This document shows positions 50,291 to 58,777 of a DNA stretch of 64,000 bases, in pieces. Under the pieces are notes generated by a model, which was given only the letters and a program-made list of their open reading frames with translations, was not told the origin of the DNA and made no database searches. The stretch spans positions 620,001-684,000 of the forward strand of contig NZ_AWXE01000004.1 in assembly GCF_000469155.1 (NCBI RefSeq). The letters run 5' to 3'. Positions within the stretch are counted from its first letter, which is position 1. Each line of letters begins with the position of its first letter. The stretch comes from Candidatus Micropelagos thuwalensis. Its GTDB lineage: Bacteria > Pseudomonadota > Alphaproteobacteria > RS24. The translations under genes and the position numbers were made by a program.

Positions 50291-51502
50291 TTAAACCCGC
50301 TTCATCACCAGCGAGCCATTCGTACCGCCAAAGCCAAAGGAATTTGACAGTATGCAATTCAAGCCAGCGTTCTCGTGTGTTTCCTGAACAATCGGCATAT
50401 CAGCAAAATCCGGATCCAGCTCTTCGATATGTGCCGATGCCGCGATGAAATCGTCTTGCATCATGAGCAGGCTGTAGATTGCTTCTTGCACGCCGGCGGC
50501 GCCGAGCGAATGACCGGTTAGGGATTTGGTGGCTGAGATGGGTGGGCAGTCTGCGCCGAAAACTTCACGCAGGGCCTCAATCTCTTTAATGTCGCCGACG
50601 GGGGTGGAGGTCGCGTGCGGATTGATATAATCAACCGGTACGTCTAAATCTTTCATGGCCATTTCCATACAGCGTATCGCGCCTTCGCCGGAAGGCTGAA
50701 CCATGTCATGCCCATCAGATGTTGCGCCATAGCCGGCAATTTCGGCATAAATTTTTGCGCCGCGTTTTTGTGCGCGTTCCATTTCTTCGAGTACCAGAAC
50801 CCCTGCGCCGCCGGCAATAACAAATCCGTCGCGGTTTTTGTCATAAGCGCGGCTGGCTGATGCGGGCGTGTCGTTATATTTGCTGGACATGGCGCCCATC
50901 GCGTCAAACAGTGAGGAGAGCGACCATTCCAGAGCTTCGCCGCCGCCGGCAAACACCACATCCTGCTTACCCCATTGGATCATCTCTGCCGCATTACCAA
51001 TACAATGTGTTGATGTCGCACATGCCGAAGAAATCGAGTAATTAACCCCTTTAATGCCAAATGGGGTGGCTAGCGTTGCTGAATTTGTGGAGGACATGCA
51101 TTTTGGCACTGCGAATGGCCCAATCCGTTTTGGGCCGCTTTCACGGGTGGTATCTGCTGCTTCAATAAGTGTGCGCGTGCTGGGTCCGCCCGAACCCATG
51201 ATGAGACCGGTCATCGGGTTGATTATATCGTTTTCTTCAAGCCCCGCATCTGCAATAGCCTGTTCCATCGCAACATAATTCCAGGTGGCGCCTTCCCCCA
51301 TAAATCTGCGGACACGCTTATCGACAGCTGCCTCAATATCCAATGTCGGCATCCCGTATATTTGGGATCTAAAGCCAAGCTCTACATATTTATCGGCACG
51401 GGAAATTCCTGACTTACTGTTTTTTAAACTGTCAGAAACCTCTGCGGTGGAATTACCGATACACGAAACAATTCCAATACCTGTTATGGCGACACGTCTC
51501 AT
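50291..51502 (-). CDS. fabB: 3-oxoacyl-[acyl-carrier-protein] synthase I
   Basis: Condensing enzyme that elongates unsaturated acyl-ACPs made by FabA. The 403-residue protein has the active-site Cys in [14 protein letters not shown], and the two histidines in [11 protein letters not shown] and [12 protein letters not shown]. The N-terminus [16 protein letters not shown] is typical. AGGG precedes the ATG. It follows fabA after 15 bases; the fabA-fabB pair divergent from irr is a standard alphaproteobacterial arrangement. Confidence 0.96.
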   Translation of the reverse strand: MRRVAITGIGIVSCIGNSTAEVSDSLKNSKSGISRADKYVELGFRSQIYGMPTLDIEAAVDKRVRRFMGEGATWNYVAMEQAIADAGLEENDIINPMTGLIMGSGGPSTRTLIEAADTTRESGPKRIGPFAVPKCMSSTNSATLATPFGIKGVNYSISSACATSTHCIGNAAEMIQWGKQDVVFAGGGEALEWSLSSLFDAMGAMSSKYNDTPASASRAYDKNRDGFVIAGGAGVLVLEEMERAQKRGAKIYAEIAGYGATSDGHDMVQPSGEGAIRCMEMAMKDLDVPVDYINPHATSTPVGDIKEIEALREVFGADCPPISATKSLTGHSLGAAGVQEAIYSLLMMQDDFIAASAHIEELDPDFADMPIVQETHENAGLNCILSNSFGFGGTNGSLVMKRV

Positions 51503-51517
51503 TTGAAACCCTTTTTT

Positions 51518-52030
51518 TTAAAGCTGTCCGGTTTTGAAAAGGCCGACTCTTAAATCTTTTGCAGTATAAATCTCTTTGTCGTCAACCCTCATGACGCCAT
51601 CAGCGAGACACATAACGAGTGCGCGTGAAATGATACGTTTAATGTTAATTTCATAGGTGATTAATTTTGCATCAGGTTCAACCTGACCAACAAATTTCAC
51701 TTCCCCAGCGCCGAGTGCTCGTCCGCGCCCTTCCAGGCCGGCCCACAAAGGGAAAAATCCGACAAGTTGCCACATGGCGTCTAAACCAAGACAGCCGGGC
51801 ATAACTGGATCATTAACAAAATGACAGTCAAAAAACCATAAATCTGGTTTTACATCTAGTTCGGCAATCATGAGGCCTTTATCGTAACTGCCGCCAGTGT
51901 CAGTAATCTGTGTAATGCGGTCGAACATGAGCATCGGTGGCATCGGCAGACGACCGTTTTCTGGGCCAAATAGATTGCCCTTGGCACAGTCAATGAGTTC
52001 GTCATAGTTAAAACTGTTTTTCATTGTCAT
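51518..52030 (-). CDS. fabA: 3-hydroxydecanoyl-[acyl-carrier-protein] dehydratase/isomerase
   Basis: Dehydrates beta-hydroxydecanoyl-ACP and isomerises the double bond, the branch point to unsaturated fatty acids. The 170-residue protein has the hot-dog fold with the catalytic His in [24 protein letters not shown] and the paired Asp in LGLDAMW. The length and this motif separate it from FabZ. It is divergent from irr over a 179-base AT-rich spacer in which I see no other gene. Confidence 0.97.
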   Translation of the reverse strand: MTMKNSFNYDELIDCAKGNLFGPENGRLPMPPMLMFDRITQITDTGGSYDKGLMIAELDVKPDLWFFDCHFVNDPVMPGCLGLDAMWQLVGFFPLWAGLEGRGRALGAGEVKFVGQVEPDAKLITYEINIKRIISRALVMCLADGVMRVDDKEIYTAKDLRVGLFKTGQL

Positions 52031-52209
52031 TGTTTACTCATAAATAAAGGACTCTTTAATTATTTTAGATGCATTATACCAGCCAGAAGACTATCATAAT
52101 TTGAAAAGCTGTGTTGCAAAAACCATAGGGATAAAATGGAAAGGCTTGAAATTGCTTCTAGTTTATAATAATTATAATTAACTGTTGTATAATATTGATT
52201 TTAGGTATC

Positions 52210-52650
52210 ATGGATAAGCTTAACACTCGAATAAATCAAAATGATAATTACCAATCACTCACCGATAAATTGCGAGGTGTTGGTCTGCGTGCAACACGCC
52301 AAAGGTTGGATATTGGAAGCCTTCTTTTTTCCGGAAAAGATCGTCATGTGACTGCTGAGAGCCTGCATGATGAGGCCGTGGCCTCGGGCATGAAAATTTC
52401 ACTGGCTACTATTTATAATGCTCTGAACCAGTTCACGGATGCCGGACTTCTGAGAGAAGTTTTGATTGATCCTTCTCGTACCTATTTTGATACAAATACG
52501 TCATCTCATCATCACTTTTTTAATATTGATAACGGTCAGCTGACAGATATTCCCAATGAAGAAATCAACCTTCCAGGTCTTCCTAACTTACCCGAGGGAC
52601 AGATTATTGATGGCGTGGATATTTTGATAAGAATTAAGCCTGAAGTCTAA
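52210..52650 (+). CDS. irr: Iron response regulator Irr (Fur family)
   Basis: Alphaproteobacterial heme/iron-status regulator that binds DNA under iron limitation. The 146-residue protein has the winged helix GLRATRQRLDIGSLLF...ISLATIYNALNQFTDAGLLREV and the His-rich site SSHHHFFN (His100-102) followed by the Irr-type ending LPNLPEGQIIDGVDILIRI. The N-terminal heme regulatory motif (GCPWHD-like) of Bradyrhizobium Irr is absent. ATG 52210 follows AGG; an in-frame TTG lies 15 bases up. Its position divergent from fabA-fabB supports the call. Confidence 0.94.
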   Translation: MDKLNTRINQNDNYQSLTDKLRGVGLRATRQRLDIGSLLFSGKDRHVTAESLHDEAVASGMKISLATIYNALNQFTDAGLLREVLIDPSRTYFDTNTSSHHHFFNIDNGQLTDIPNEEINLPGLPNLPEGQIIDGVDILIRIKPEV

Positions 52651-52657
52651 ATTATTT

Positions 52658-52676
52658 GTTTAGAATTGTTCTAAAC
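52658..52676. promoter_or_regulatory. Predicted Irr-box (iron control element)
   Basis: GTTTAGAATTGTTCTAAAC is an inverted repeat with perfect 8-base arms around TTG; its core TTTAGAA-N3-TTCTAAA fits the Irr-box (ICE) described in alphaproteobacteria. It starts seven bases after the irr stop and ends two bases before a TTGACA element that reads into the rubrerythrin gene. Confidence 0.72.
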
Positions 52677-52678
52677 TG

Positions 52679-52708
52679 TTGACATATCTTTCTCGAGACT
52701 TATATAGT
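52679..52708 (+). promoter_or_regulatory. Sigma-70-like promoter of the rubrerythrin gene
   Basis: TTGACA (52679-52684) is a perfect -35 element, followed by TATAGT (52703-52708, 18-base spacer) or TATATA (52701-52706, 16-base spacer) as -10. It gives a leader of about 75-80 bases to the rubrerythrin ATG and sits directly against the Irr-box. Confidence 0.65.
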
Positions 52709-52791
52709 TCCAATAAGAGTTAGGGAAAGGCCTTTCTCTTACTTATGAGCTTTTCGGATGGGCCGGAAAGCGTATTTAGAGGAAGATGATA

Positions 52792-53208
52792 ATGTCACTC
52801 GCAGATTCAAAAACTCTGGAAAACCTGAAGGACGCATTTGCCGGCGAAAGCCAAGCAAACCGTCGCTACCTTTACTTCGCACAAAAAGCCGATGTTGAAG
52901 GATATAACGATGTTGCAACTGTATTTCGTTCAACTGCTGAAGGTGAAACAGGCCACGCACATGGTCACCTCGAATTTCTAGAAGAAGTTGGAGATCCGGC
53001 AACTGGTGAGCCAATCGGTTCAACTGCTGAAAACCTGAAGGCCTCTATTGCTGGTGAAACACATGAGTATACAGACATGTATCCCGGCATGGCACGCACT
53101 GCACGTGAAGAAGGTTTTGATGAAATTGCCGATTGGTTTGAAACACTTGCCAAAGCAGAGAAATCTCATGCTGGCCGTTTCCAAAAGGCACTGGATTCAA
53201 TGGATTAA
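52792..53208 (+). CDS. Rubrerythrin-family diiron protein lacking a rubredoxin domain
   Basis: A 138-residue four-helix ferritin-like protein with the diiron ligand pattern of rubrerythrin: Glu19 (AGESQANRRY), Glu52 and His55 (EGETGHAHGH), Glu89 and Glu92 (AGETHEYT), Glu123 and His126 (AEKSHAGRF). The C-terminal rubredoxin domain (two CxxC) of classic rubrerythrin is missing; the protein has no cysteine. A peroxide-reducing role is inferred from family. AGAGGA at 52778-52783 favours ATG 52792 over ATG 52786. It is the first gene after the Irr-box promoter. Confidence 0.93.
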   Translation: MSLADSKTLENLKDAFAGESQANRRYLYFAQKADVEGYNDVATVFRSTAEGETGHAHGHLEFLEEVGDPATGEPIGSTAENLKASIAGETHEYTDMYPGMARTAREEGFDEIADWFETLAKAEKSHAGRFQKALDSMD

Positions 53209-53218
53209 TTTCCACTCT

Positions 53219-53235
53219 GTGTCTCTTTGAGACAC
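53219..53235 (+). other. Stem-loop just after the rubrerythrin stop
   Basis: GTGTCTC (53219-53225) and GAGACAC (53229-53235) form a perfect seven-base stem around TTT. There is no T-run after it. Together with the next, larger stem-loop it may protect or process the rubrerythrin mRNA 3' end. Confidence 0.6.
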
Positions 53236-53245
53236 TAGATTCAAG

Positions 53246-53274
53246 GAGACTATGGCGGCTAACGCCATAGTCTC
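53246..53274 (+). other. Strong 12-bp stem-loop between rubrerythrin and Fe-S protein genes
   Basis: GAGACTATGGCG (53246-53257) pairs perfectly with CGCCATAGTCTC (53263-53274) across a five-base loop GCTAA. No poly-T follows, so it is not a standard intrinsic terminator. GTCTCC at 53279-53284 could compete for GGAGAC (53245-53250), offering an alternative fold. Role unknown; mRNA processing or differential expression is inferred. Confidence 0.7.
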
Positions 53275-53310
53275 ACTTGTCTCCTATCTATATATAAAAA
53301 GGAACATCTC

Positions 53311-54663
53311 ATGAAAGAGGGCAGCACTGAAGCGCCAATTCGTTACCCTTTAGATTGGCATAACGAAGAATTTTATGACCGCGCAGCACTTGATGAAGAA
53401 GCGCGCCGTCAGTTTGATGTCTGTCATGGTTGCAGACGTTGCTTTAACCTCTGTGATAGTTTTCCACGCCTATTTGATCTCATCGACGAATCTGAATCTG
53501 GCGAACTTGATACGGTCGCGAGTGATGATTTTGGGCCGATTATTGACGGTTGTACCATGTGCGATATGTGCTTCATGACGAAATGCCCATATGTCCCGCC
53601 GCATGAATTTAACCTTGATTTCCCTCATCTTATGCTTCGCTATCGCGCTGTTGAATTGAAAGAAAAAGGCAAAGCCCCTTTCACACAAAACCAGCTTGCG
53701 CAGATGGACAGAAATGGTTCGCTTGCAGAAAAGGTGTCCGGTCTTGCAAATTGGGGATCTGCCAAAGGTAATGTTGTTACCCGTCCGGTTATGTCGGCGA
53801 CTTTGGGTATTGATAAGAATGTTGAGCTACCAAAATTTACTGGTGAGACATTTATGAAGCGTGCTGAAAAATCTGCCAAAAATGGCGAGTTGGAGCCCAA
53901 TAAAGAAGGCACTGCAAAAGACAGAAAAGCCCTTATCTATGCTACCTGCTCAGTTAATTATAATAATCCCGGCGTGGGCGAGGCAGCACTCAAAGTGCTT
54001 ACCCATCTTGGTGTTTCTGTGAAAACTGATTATCCGGGTTGTTGCGGAATGCCCTATTTAGAGCAAGGCAATCTTGAAAAAGTGGCTCAAAATGCGGCAA
54101 GTGTTTCCGCTGCTCTACGCCCTTTTATTGATGAGGGGTATGATATTTTAACTCTGACGGCAAGCTGTGGACTGATGTTCAAATTTGAATGGCCGTTAAT
54201 TGTACCTGATAACGAGGACGTTAAAGCGCTCAGTGCCGCGACGCGCGATATCAGTGAGTATATTGTTCAAATTGCCGATAAAAATGGTCTTCCAGACGGT
54301 CTGCAAACGATAGAAGGTGGCGTGCAGGTGCATCTGGCTTGTCATGCACGTGCCCAAAATATGGGGCCGAAATCAGCCGACCTATTGCGTCTCATTCCTG
54401 ATGCTGACATTGGTGTCATAGAGCGTTGCTCCGGCCATGGCGGTACCTTCGGTGTGATGAAAGACACCCATCAGCTTGCTGTCAAAGTCGGAAAACCTGT
54501 CGCCCGAAATGTTGCCAAATCTGAGGCTAAGACAGTTGTTTCAGACTGTCCGCTGGCGGCAAAACACATCGTTCAAGGAGTCGAATACTTAGACTCATCT
54601 GCAAAACTGCCGGAGGCCGCGCACCCTGTAGAGGTATTTGCGCGCGCTTACGGGTTAATATAA
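53311..54663 (+). CDS. Ferredoxin/CCG-domain iron-sulfur protein (GlpC/HdrD-like)
   Basis: A 450-residue soluble redox protein. Two [4Fe-4S] motifs lie near the N-terminus: Cys38, 41, 44, 48 (CHGCRRCFNLC) and Cys81, 84, 87, 92 (CTMCDMCFMTKCP, with a four-residue last gap). Two cysteine-rich CCG domains follow; the first has PGCCGMPYLEQG, while the second reads ERCSGHGGTFG, with Ser in the second Cys position. Related proteins include GlpC and heterodisulfide reductase subunits; the electron acceptor here is unknown. AAGGA precedes the ATG. The DUF3501 gene follows without a gap. Confidence 0.9.
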   Translation: MKEGSTEAPIRYPLDWHNEEFYDRAALDEEARRQFDVCHGCRRCFNLCDSFPRLFDLIDESESGELDTVASDDFGPIIDGCTMCDMCFMTKCPYVPPHEFNLDFPHLMLRYRAVELKEKGKAPFTQNQLAQMDRNGSLAEKVSGLANWGSAKGNVVTRPVMSATLGIDKNVELPKFTGETFMKRAEKSAKNGELEPNKEGTAKDRKALIYATCSVNYNNPGVGEAALKVLTHLGVSVKTDYPGCCGMPYLEQGNLEKVAQNAASVSAALRPFIDEGYDILTLTASCGLMFKFEWPLIVPDNEDVKALSAATRDISEYIVQIADKNGLPDGLQTIEGGVQVHLACHARAQNMGPKSADLLRLIPDADIGVIERCSGHGGTFGVMKDTHQLAVKVGKPVARNVAKSEAKTVVSDCPLAAKHIVQGVEYLDSSAKLPEAAHPVEVFARAYGLI

Positions 54664-54675
54664 ATGGAGAGTTTT

Positions 54676-55269
54676 ATGTCTGAAGCAAACAGAGTAATTA
54701 CCCCCGAAGATATTGTGCCAATGACCACTTACGTTGCTGAGCGTAAGGAAAGGCGTCAAGCTGTGCTTGCTCTAAAAAAACCGCGTCGGATTGAAATTGG
54801 GCCGGTCGCAACATTCTATTTTGAGAATTACGCGACAATGTTGGCGCAGATTCAGGAGATGCTTTACATCGAAAAAGGCGGTGACGAACAGCTTGAAGAT
54901 GAACTGACCGCTTACAATCCAATGATTCCGGATGGTTCCGAATTGACCGCAACTTTGATGTTTGAAATAGATGACCCGCAACGTCGCGGATCCATTCTGC
55001 GTCGCCTGACGGATGTTGAATTGACCGCTTATATAGAGGTGGCGGGTGAGAAGGTTTTTGCCGTTCCTGAGCAGGAAGTTGAACGCACAGCTTCTGACGG
55101 CAAGACATCATCTGTTCATTTTTTGCACTTTCCGTTTACGGCAGAGCAAATTGCGGCTTTCAGAGATACGAATAATCAAGCCATCCTAGGTATTGGTCAC
55201 GAGAATTACGCGCATATGACGATTTTGTCAGAGGAAACGCGCGCTTCGTTGGCTGGAGATTTTGCTTAA
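54676..55269 (+). CDS. DUF3501 family protein
   Basis: A protein of about 197 residues matching DUF3501, a family of unknown function: RVITPEDIVPMTTYVAERKERR, GPVATFYFENYATMLAQIQEMLYIEKGG, ELTATLMFEIDDPQRRGSILRRL and VHFLHFPFTAEQIAAF. No signal peptide, membrane helix or metal motif stands out. The frame opens at 54664 directly after the Fe-S gene stop, but GGAG at 54667-54670 favours ATG 54676. Constant pairing with the preceding Fe-S protein and rubrerythrin suggests a joint redox task (inference). Confidence 0.88.
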   Translation: MSEANRVITPEDIVPMTTYVAERKERRQAVLALKKPRRIEIGPVATFYFENYATMLAQIQEMLYIEKGGDEQLEDELTAYNPMIPDGSELTATLMFEIDDPQRRGSILRRLTDVELTAYIEVAGEKVFAVPEQEVERTASDGKTSSVHFLHFPFTAEQIAAFRDTNNQAILGIGHENYAHMTILSEETRASLAGDFA

Positions 55270-55270
55270 A

Positions 55271-55810
55271 CTATTTTTTTGTGAACTCATGTGGGTAGAC
55301 GCCCCATAGTGACACACGGGAAATCCAGCCACGATAGCCCTCCACGCGGATGTCACACCATTCACCCTCGCAATCTTCAAGCTCGGCAACTATACCGGGC
55401 TGGAGATAGGCTAAGATAACAGAATTCTCGTCAGGTCTTTTGCGAAGCTTATGTGCTGTTGGGCTTTGGTGCATAACGACGCTGCGTTTACCGCGCAACA
55501 AATTTGCTTGTATCCAGCCAGTGTCACCATCATAGTCTCTGACTTTGCGCCAATTACTATTTTCGTCAAGAATTTCAACTGGCCAGCCCACGCGTCTGAA
55601 GGTTAAGAGGGCAGGGTATTGTGTGCCAGGCCCTTGTCTTAAGTTAACCGGATTGCCTTTAATGCTCACAAATCTGGGTAGTGGCAGGCCACTCTCACCA
55701 CGATTGTCATCCTCTGCATGAATTGGGGAGGTGGGCGTCAATAATAAGACCAGTACAGCTAAACCGGTCGCCAATAAACTAAAATGCCGTGTGAAGAATA
55801 CTGAAATCAT
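55271..55810 (-). CDS. Secreted bacterial SH3-domain protein
   Basis: A 179-residue exported protein with a signal peptide (hydrophobic core about residues 10-27, likely cleavage after SPIHA) and two SH3-like domains: the first with VNLRQGPGTQYPALLTFRRVGWPVEIL and GDTGWIQANLLRGKR, the second with ELEDCEGEWCDIRVEGYRGWI. Such proteins bind cell-wall or other envelope targets; no partner is evident. It is convergent with the DUF3501 gene (one base apart) and divergent from the dehydrogenase gene, a pairing seen in other alphaproteobacteria. Confidence 0.86.
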   Translation of the reverse strand: MISVFFTRHFSLLATGLAVLVLLLTPTSPIHAEDDNRGESGLPLPRFVSIKGNPVNLRQGPGTQYPALLTFRRVGWPVEILDENSNWRKVRDYDGDTGWIQANLLRGKRSVVMHQSPTAHKLRKRPDENSVILAYLQPGIVAELEDCEGEWCDIRVEGYRGWISRVSLWGVYPHEFTKK

Positions 55811-55962
55811 AAATACGCCTTATTGAGCTAACAAATAATAGGTCTTTGTATACCGGTTTGCTTATCTTATTGCCTTATTTAATCCCAAATAGCCTGTCCA
55901 GGTAGAATTAATGTTAAAAAAAGTTTTGCCGAAGAGCTGCATTTGCTACACCTTATCAGAAT

Positions 55963-56961
55963 ATGACCGGAAAATCTGCCAAAGTAATTGTCCTTCGAAA
56001 ACTCCCGGCTGCCGTTGAAGCAAGAATGGCGGAGCTTTTTGATGTGGAATTCAATAATGAAGACCGTCACCTCGATAAAGCAGAAATCGCTTCAGCTATG
56101 GCGCGTGCGGATGTGCTGGTTTCAACAGTCACGGACAGGATCGACGCTGAACTGATTGAAACTGCCGGCGACCAGTTAAAGCTCATCGCGAATTTTGGCA
56201 ATGGCGTAGATAATATAGATGTCGATGCGGCCTATGCTCGGAGCATTACTGTGACGAATACGCCGAGCGTACTGACTGAAGATACGGCAGATATGGTAAT
56301 GGCGCTCATATTAGCGCTTCCACGCCGGATGGTGGAGGGTGATCGCATTATGCGCGAACCGGGTAGTTTCACCGGCTGGTCACCCAATTGGATGCTGGGC
56401 CGGCGGCTGGGCGGCAAGAAGCTTGGTATTGTTGGCATGGGACGCATCGGGCAGGCGGTTGCGAAACGCGCCATCGCCTTTGGTCTTGAAATTCATTATC
56501 ACAACCGTAATCGCGTACATGAAGAAATTGAGCAGGAGCTTGGCGCTAAATACTGGGACAGTCTGGACCGCATGCTTGGTCATGTTGATTTTGTATCTGC
56601 GAATTGTCCAAGTACGCCTGCAACCTATCATCTCATCGGGCAAAGACGGATGAAACTTCTGAAACAGGGAGCGTATTTGATTAATGCTTCGCGGGGTCAG
56701 GTTCTTGATGAAGACGCGCTGGCGGATGCGCTGGAAGAAAACCGCCTTGGCGGTGCAGCGCTAGATGTTTTTGAACGTGAACCTGCGGTTAACCCTCGTC
56801 TGCTGGAATTCCAAAATGTTATTCTCCTTCCTCATATGAGCTCGGCAACCATTGAGGGAAGGCTTGGCATGGGCGAAAAGGTGCTCATTAATATCCGTAC
56901 TTTTTTGGACGGTCACCGCCCGCCGGATCGCGTATTGCCGACACTTGCCGAAGAGCATTAA
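55963..56961 (+). CDS. D-2-hydroxyacid dehydrogenase (glyoxylate/hydroxypyruvate reductase type)
   Basis: NAD(P)-dependent reductase of the D-isomer-specific family. The 332-residue protein has ANFGNGVDNIDVDAA, TPSVLTEDTADMVMALILALPRR, the nucleotide loop GIVGMGRIGQAVAKRA, the catalytic Arg in NASRGQVLDEDAL, the Glu in DVFEREPAV and the His in LLPHMSSATIEGR. The closest functional group is probably glyoxylate reductase/D-glycerate dehydrogenase; the substrate cannot be fixed from sequence. It is convergent with the moeB-like gene. Confidence 0.9.
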   Translation: MTGKSAKVIVLRKLPAAVEARMAELFDVEFNNEDRHLDKAEIASAMARADVLVSTVTDRIDAELIETAGDQLKLIANFGNGVDNIDVDAAYARSITVTNTPSVLTEDTADMVMALILALPRRMVEGDRIMREPGSFTGWSPNWMLGRRLGGKKLGIVGMGRIGQAVAKRAIAFGLEIHYHNRNRVHEEIEQELGAKYWDSLDRMLGHVDFVSANCPSTPATYHLIGQRRMKLLKQGAYLINASRGQVLDEDALADALEENRLGGAALDVFEREPAVNPRLLEFQNVILLPHMSSATIEGRLGMGEKVLINIRTFLDGHRPPDRVLPTLAEEH

Positions 56962-56989
56962 GTGTCATTAAAAGTGTCGCGGGTGATGG

Positions 56990-57814
56990 CTATGCATGGC
57001 ACGACAGATCTTTAATTGTTGGCGTTTCCCCGTTAAGTGGGTTGGTTGGATCCCATGGGAGGTTTACAACCCGCGCGGTTGCAGCAAGACCATCATAAAT
57101 CATAAGCCGCCCTGCTAAACTTTCCCCCGCGCCTGTGATTTCTTTAATAACTTCTAAAGCCTGCAGACTACCCATTATGCCCGTTAGGGCACCAATAATA
57201 CCTGTTGTTTCGCAATCAGCAGCCTCGGATGCCTTCATATCGTCAGATACGAAAGAGCGATAACATGGGTAGGGTGTCCCCTTTAAATCGTTCTCATAGG
57301 CTTTAAAGGTTGTTAGTTGTCCGTCAAACCGACCCACTGCTGCTGAAACAAGGGGTTTGCCAGCGAAATAACAGGCATCATTGACCAGGAATCGCGTCGT
57401 GAAATTATCACAACCATCGGCGATAATATCATGCGCCTCTATCAAAGTTTGCGCATTATCAACCGTGAGACGAGCATCTATAGGCGTTACTTTGCAATCA
57501 GGATTAAGTCTCGCTAGAAACTTTGCGGCACAGATGGCTTTTGGTAGACCAATATCGTCATGATTAAAAAGCACTTGCCTTTGTAGATTGGAAAGCGACA
57601 CAACATCATCATCAATGATGCTGATAGAGCCAACACCTGCAGCAGCTAGATAAGCGAGCAGAGATGCGCCCAGCCCACCTGCGCCAATAACCAGCACCCG
57701 CGCTGCGGAGAGCTTCTGTTGTCCCGCACCCCCAATTTCTTTGAGGACGAGATGGCGCGCATAACGCTCAGTGTATGCGGCGTTTTCTGGCAGACCGTCA
57801 CTGCCTGTCATCAA
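56990..57814 (-). CDS. moeB: MoeB/ThiF/HesA-family adenylyltransferase with reduced zinc site
   Basis: E1-like enzyme that adenylates the C-terminus of a small sulfur carrier (MoaD or ThiS). The 274-residue protein has the ATP loop [37 protein letters not shown] and [13 protein letters not shown]. Zinc ligands are degraded: Cys184 is followed by Ser187 (CYRS instead of CxxC) and the C-terminal CxxC is absent ([13 protein letters not shown]). Cys201 in [10 protein letters not shown] is kept. It overlaps cysK by four bases, linking it to sulfur metabolism. The symbol is by similarity; ThiF is equally possible. Confidence 0.82.
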   Translation of the reverse strand: MMTGSDGLPENAAYTERYARHLVLKEIGGAGQQKLSAARVLVIGAGGLGASLLAYLAAAGVGSISIIDDDVVSLSNLQRQVLFNHDDIGLPKAICAAKFLARLNPDCKVTPIDARLTVDNAQTLIEAHDIIADGCDNFTTRFLVNDACYFAGKPLVSAAVGRFDGQLTTFKAYENDLKGTPYPCYRSFVSDDMKASEAADCETTGIIGALTGIMGSLQALEVIKEITGAGESLAGRLMIYDGLAATARVVNLPWDPTNPLNGETPTIKDLSCHA

Positions 57815-58761
57815 AGGCCTTCGAAAAGTGCTGTTGAGAGATAGCGTTCTGCAAAACTCGGAATAATCGTGACAATGCGTTTGCCTGCCATTTCGGGCAG
57901 GGCGGCAATTTCGAGGGCCGCTGCTGTTGCTGCGCCGGAGGATATGCCGCCGGGAATTCCCTCGGATTTAGCGAGCCGCCGAGCCGTTTCAAAAGCGGTT
58001 TCATTTCCAATGGTAACAACGCCGTCTATTAAGGCTTCATCTAGATTGCCCGGTTTAAAACCTGCGCCAATACCTTGAATCTTATGAGGGCCGGGATCGC
58101 CACCTGACAGAACAGGACTGTCTTCTGGTTCAACAGCATAAATTTTAATGTTCGGATTATGTTGTTTCAAAATACTGCCAACGCCGGTCAAAGTGCCTGC
58201 CGTTCCGACACCGGAGATAACCGCGTCCAGCTTGCCGTCTGTATCGGCGAGAATTTCCTGCGCTGTGGTGTTACGATGAATTTCCGGATTTGCGGGGTTG
58301 TCAAATTGCTGGGGCATCACGGCATTATCGAGATTAGTGATTAGCTCCTCGGCCTTTGCAATCGCACCTTTCATGCCAAGTTCGGCAGGTGTAAGCTCCA
58401 ACTTTGCACCGAGTAGGAGGAGCATTTTGCGTCTCTCAATAGACATGCTTTCAGGCATACAAAGAATAAGCCGATAACCTTTTGCGGCACAGGCAAAGGC
58501 CAACGCAATACCCGTATTGCCGGATGTCGGTTCTACAATTACAGACTTCTCGTTCAAGAGACCACGGTTTTCCAGGTCTTCAATCATTGCCACGCCAATG
58601 CGATCTTTCACGCTGGCCATGGGATTGAAAAATTCAAGTTTCAGAAGTATCTCTGCTGAAACGTCATATTGTTCGGGTAGCCGGTTGAGACGCACCAGAG
58701 GGGTCGCACCGATTGTTTCGGTTATATTATTATAAATTTTTCCGCGATTTTCGAATGTCAT
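57811..58761 (-). CDS. cysK: Cysteine synthase (O-acetylserine sulfhydrylase)
   Basis: PLP enzyme making cysteine from O-acetylserine and sulfide. The 316-residue protein has the PLP lysine in [11 protein letters not shown], the phosphate loop [31 protein letters not shown], and [12 protein letters not shown] and [18 protein letters not shown] 58761 is preferred because the frame upstream (to 58794) overlaps the rrf2 gene and adds an atypical leader. It lies 16 bases after the Rrf2 regulator and overlaps the moeB-like gene. Confidence 0.95.
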   Translation of the reverse strand: MTFENRGKIYNNITETIGATPLVRLNRLPEQYDVSAEILLKLEFFNPMASVKDRIGVAMIEDLENRGLLNEKSVIVEPTSGNTGIALAFACAAKGYRLILCMPESMSIERRKMLLLLGAKLELTPAELGMKGAIAKAEELITNLDNAVMPQQFDNPANPEIHRNTTAQEILADTDGKLDAVISGVGTAGTLTGVGSILKQHNPNIKIYAVEPEDSPVLSGGDPGPHKIQGIGAGFKPGNLDEALIDGVVTIGNETAFETARRLAKSEGIPGGISSGAATAAALEIAALPEMAGKRIVTIIPSFAERYLSTALFEGL

Positions 58762-58777
58762 TATTATACCTGATTGG

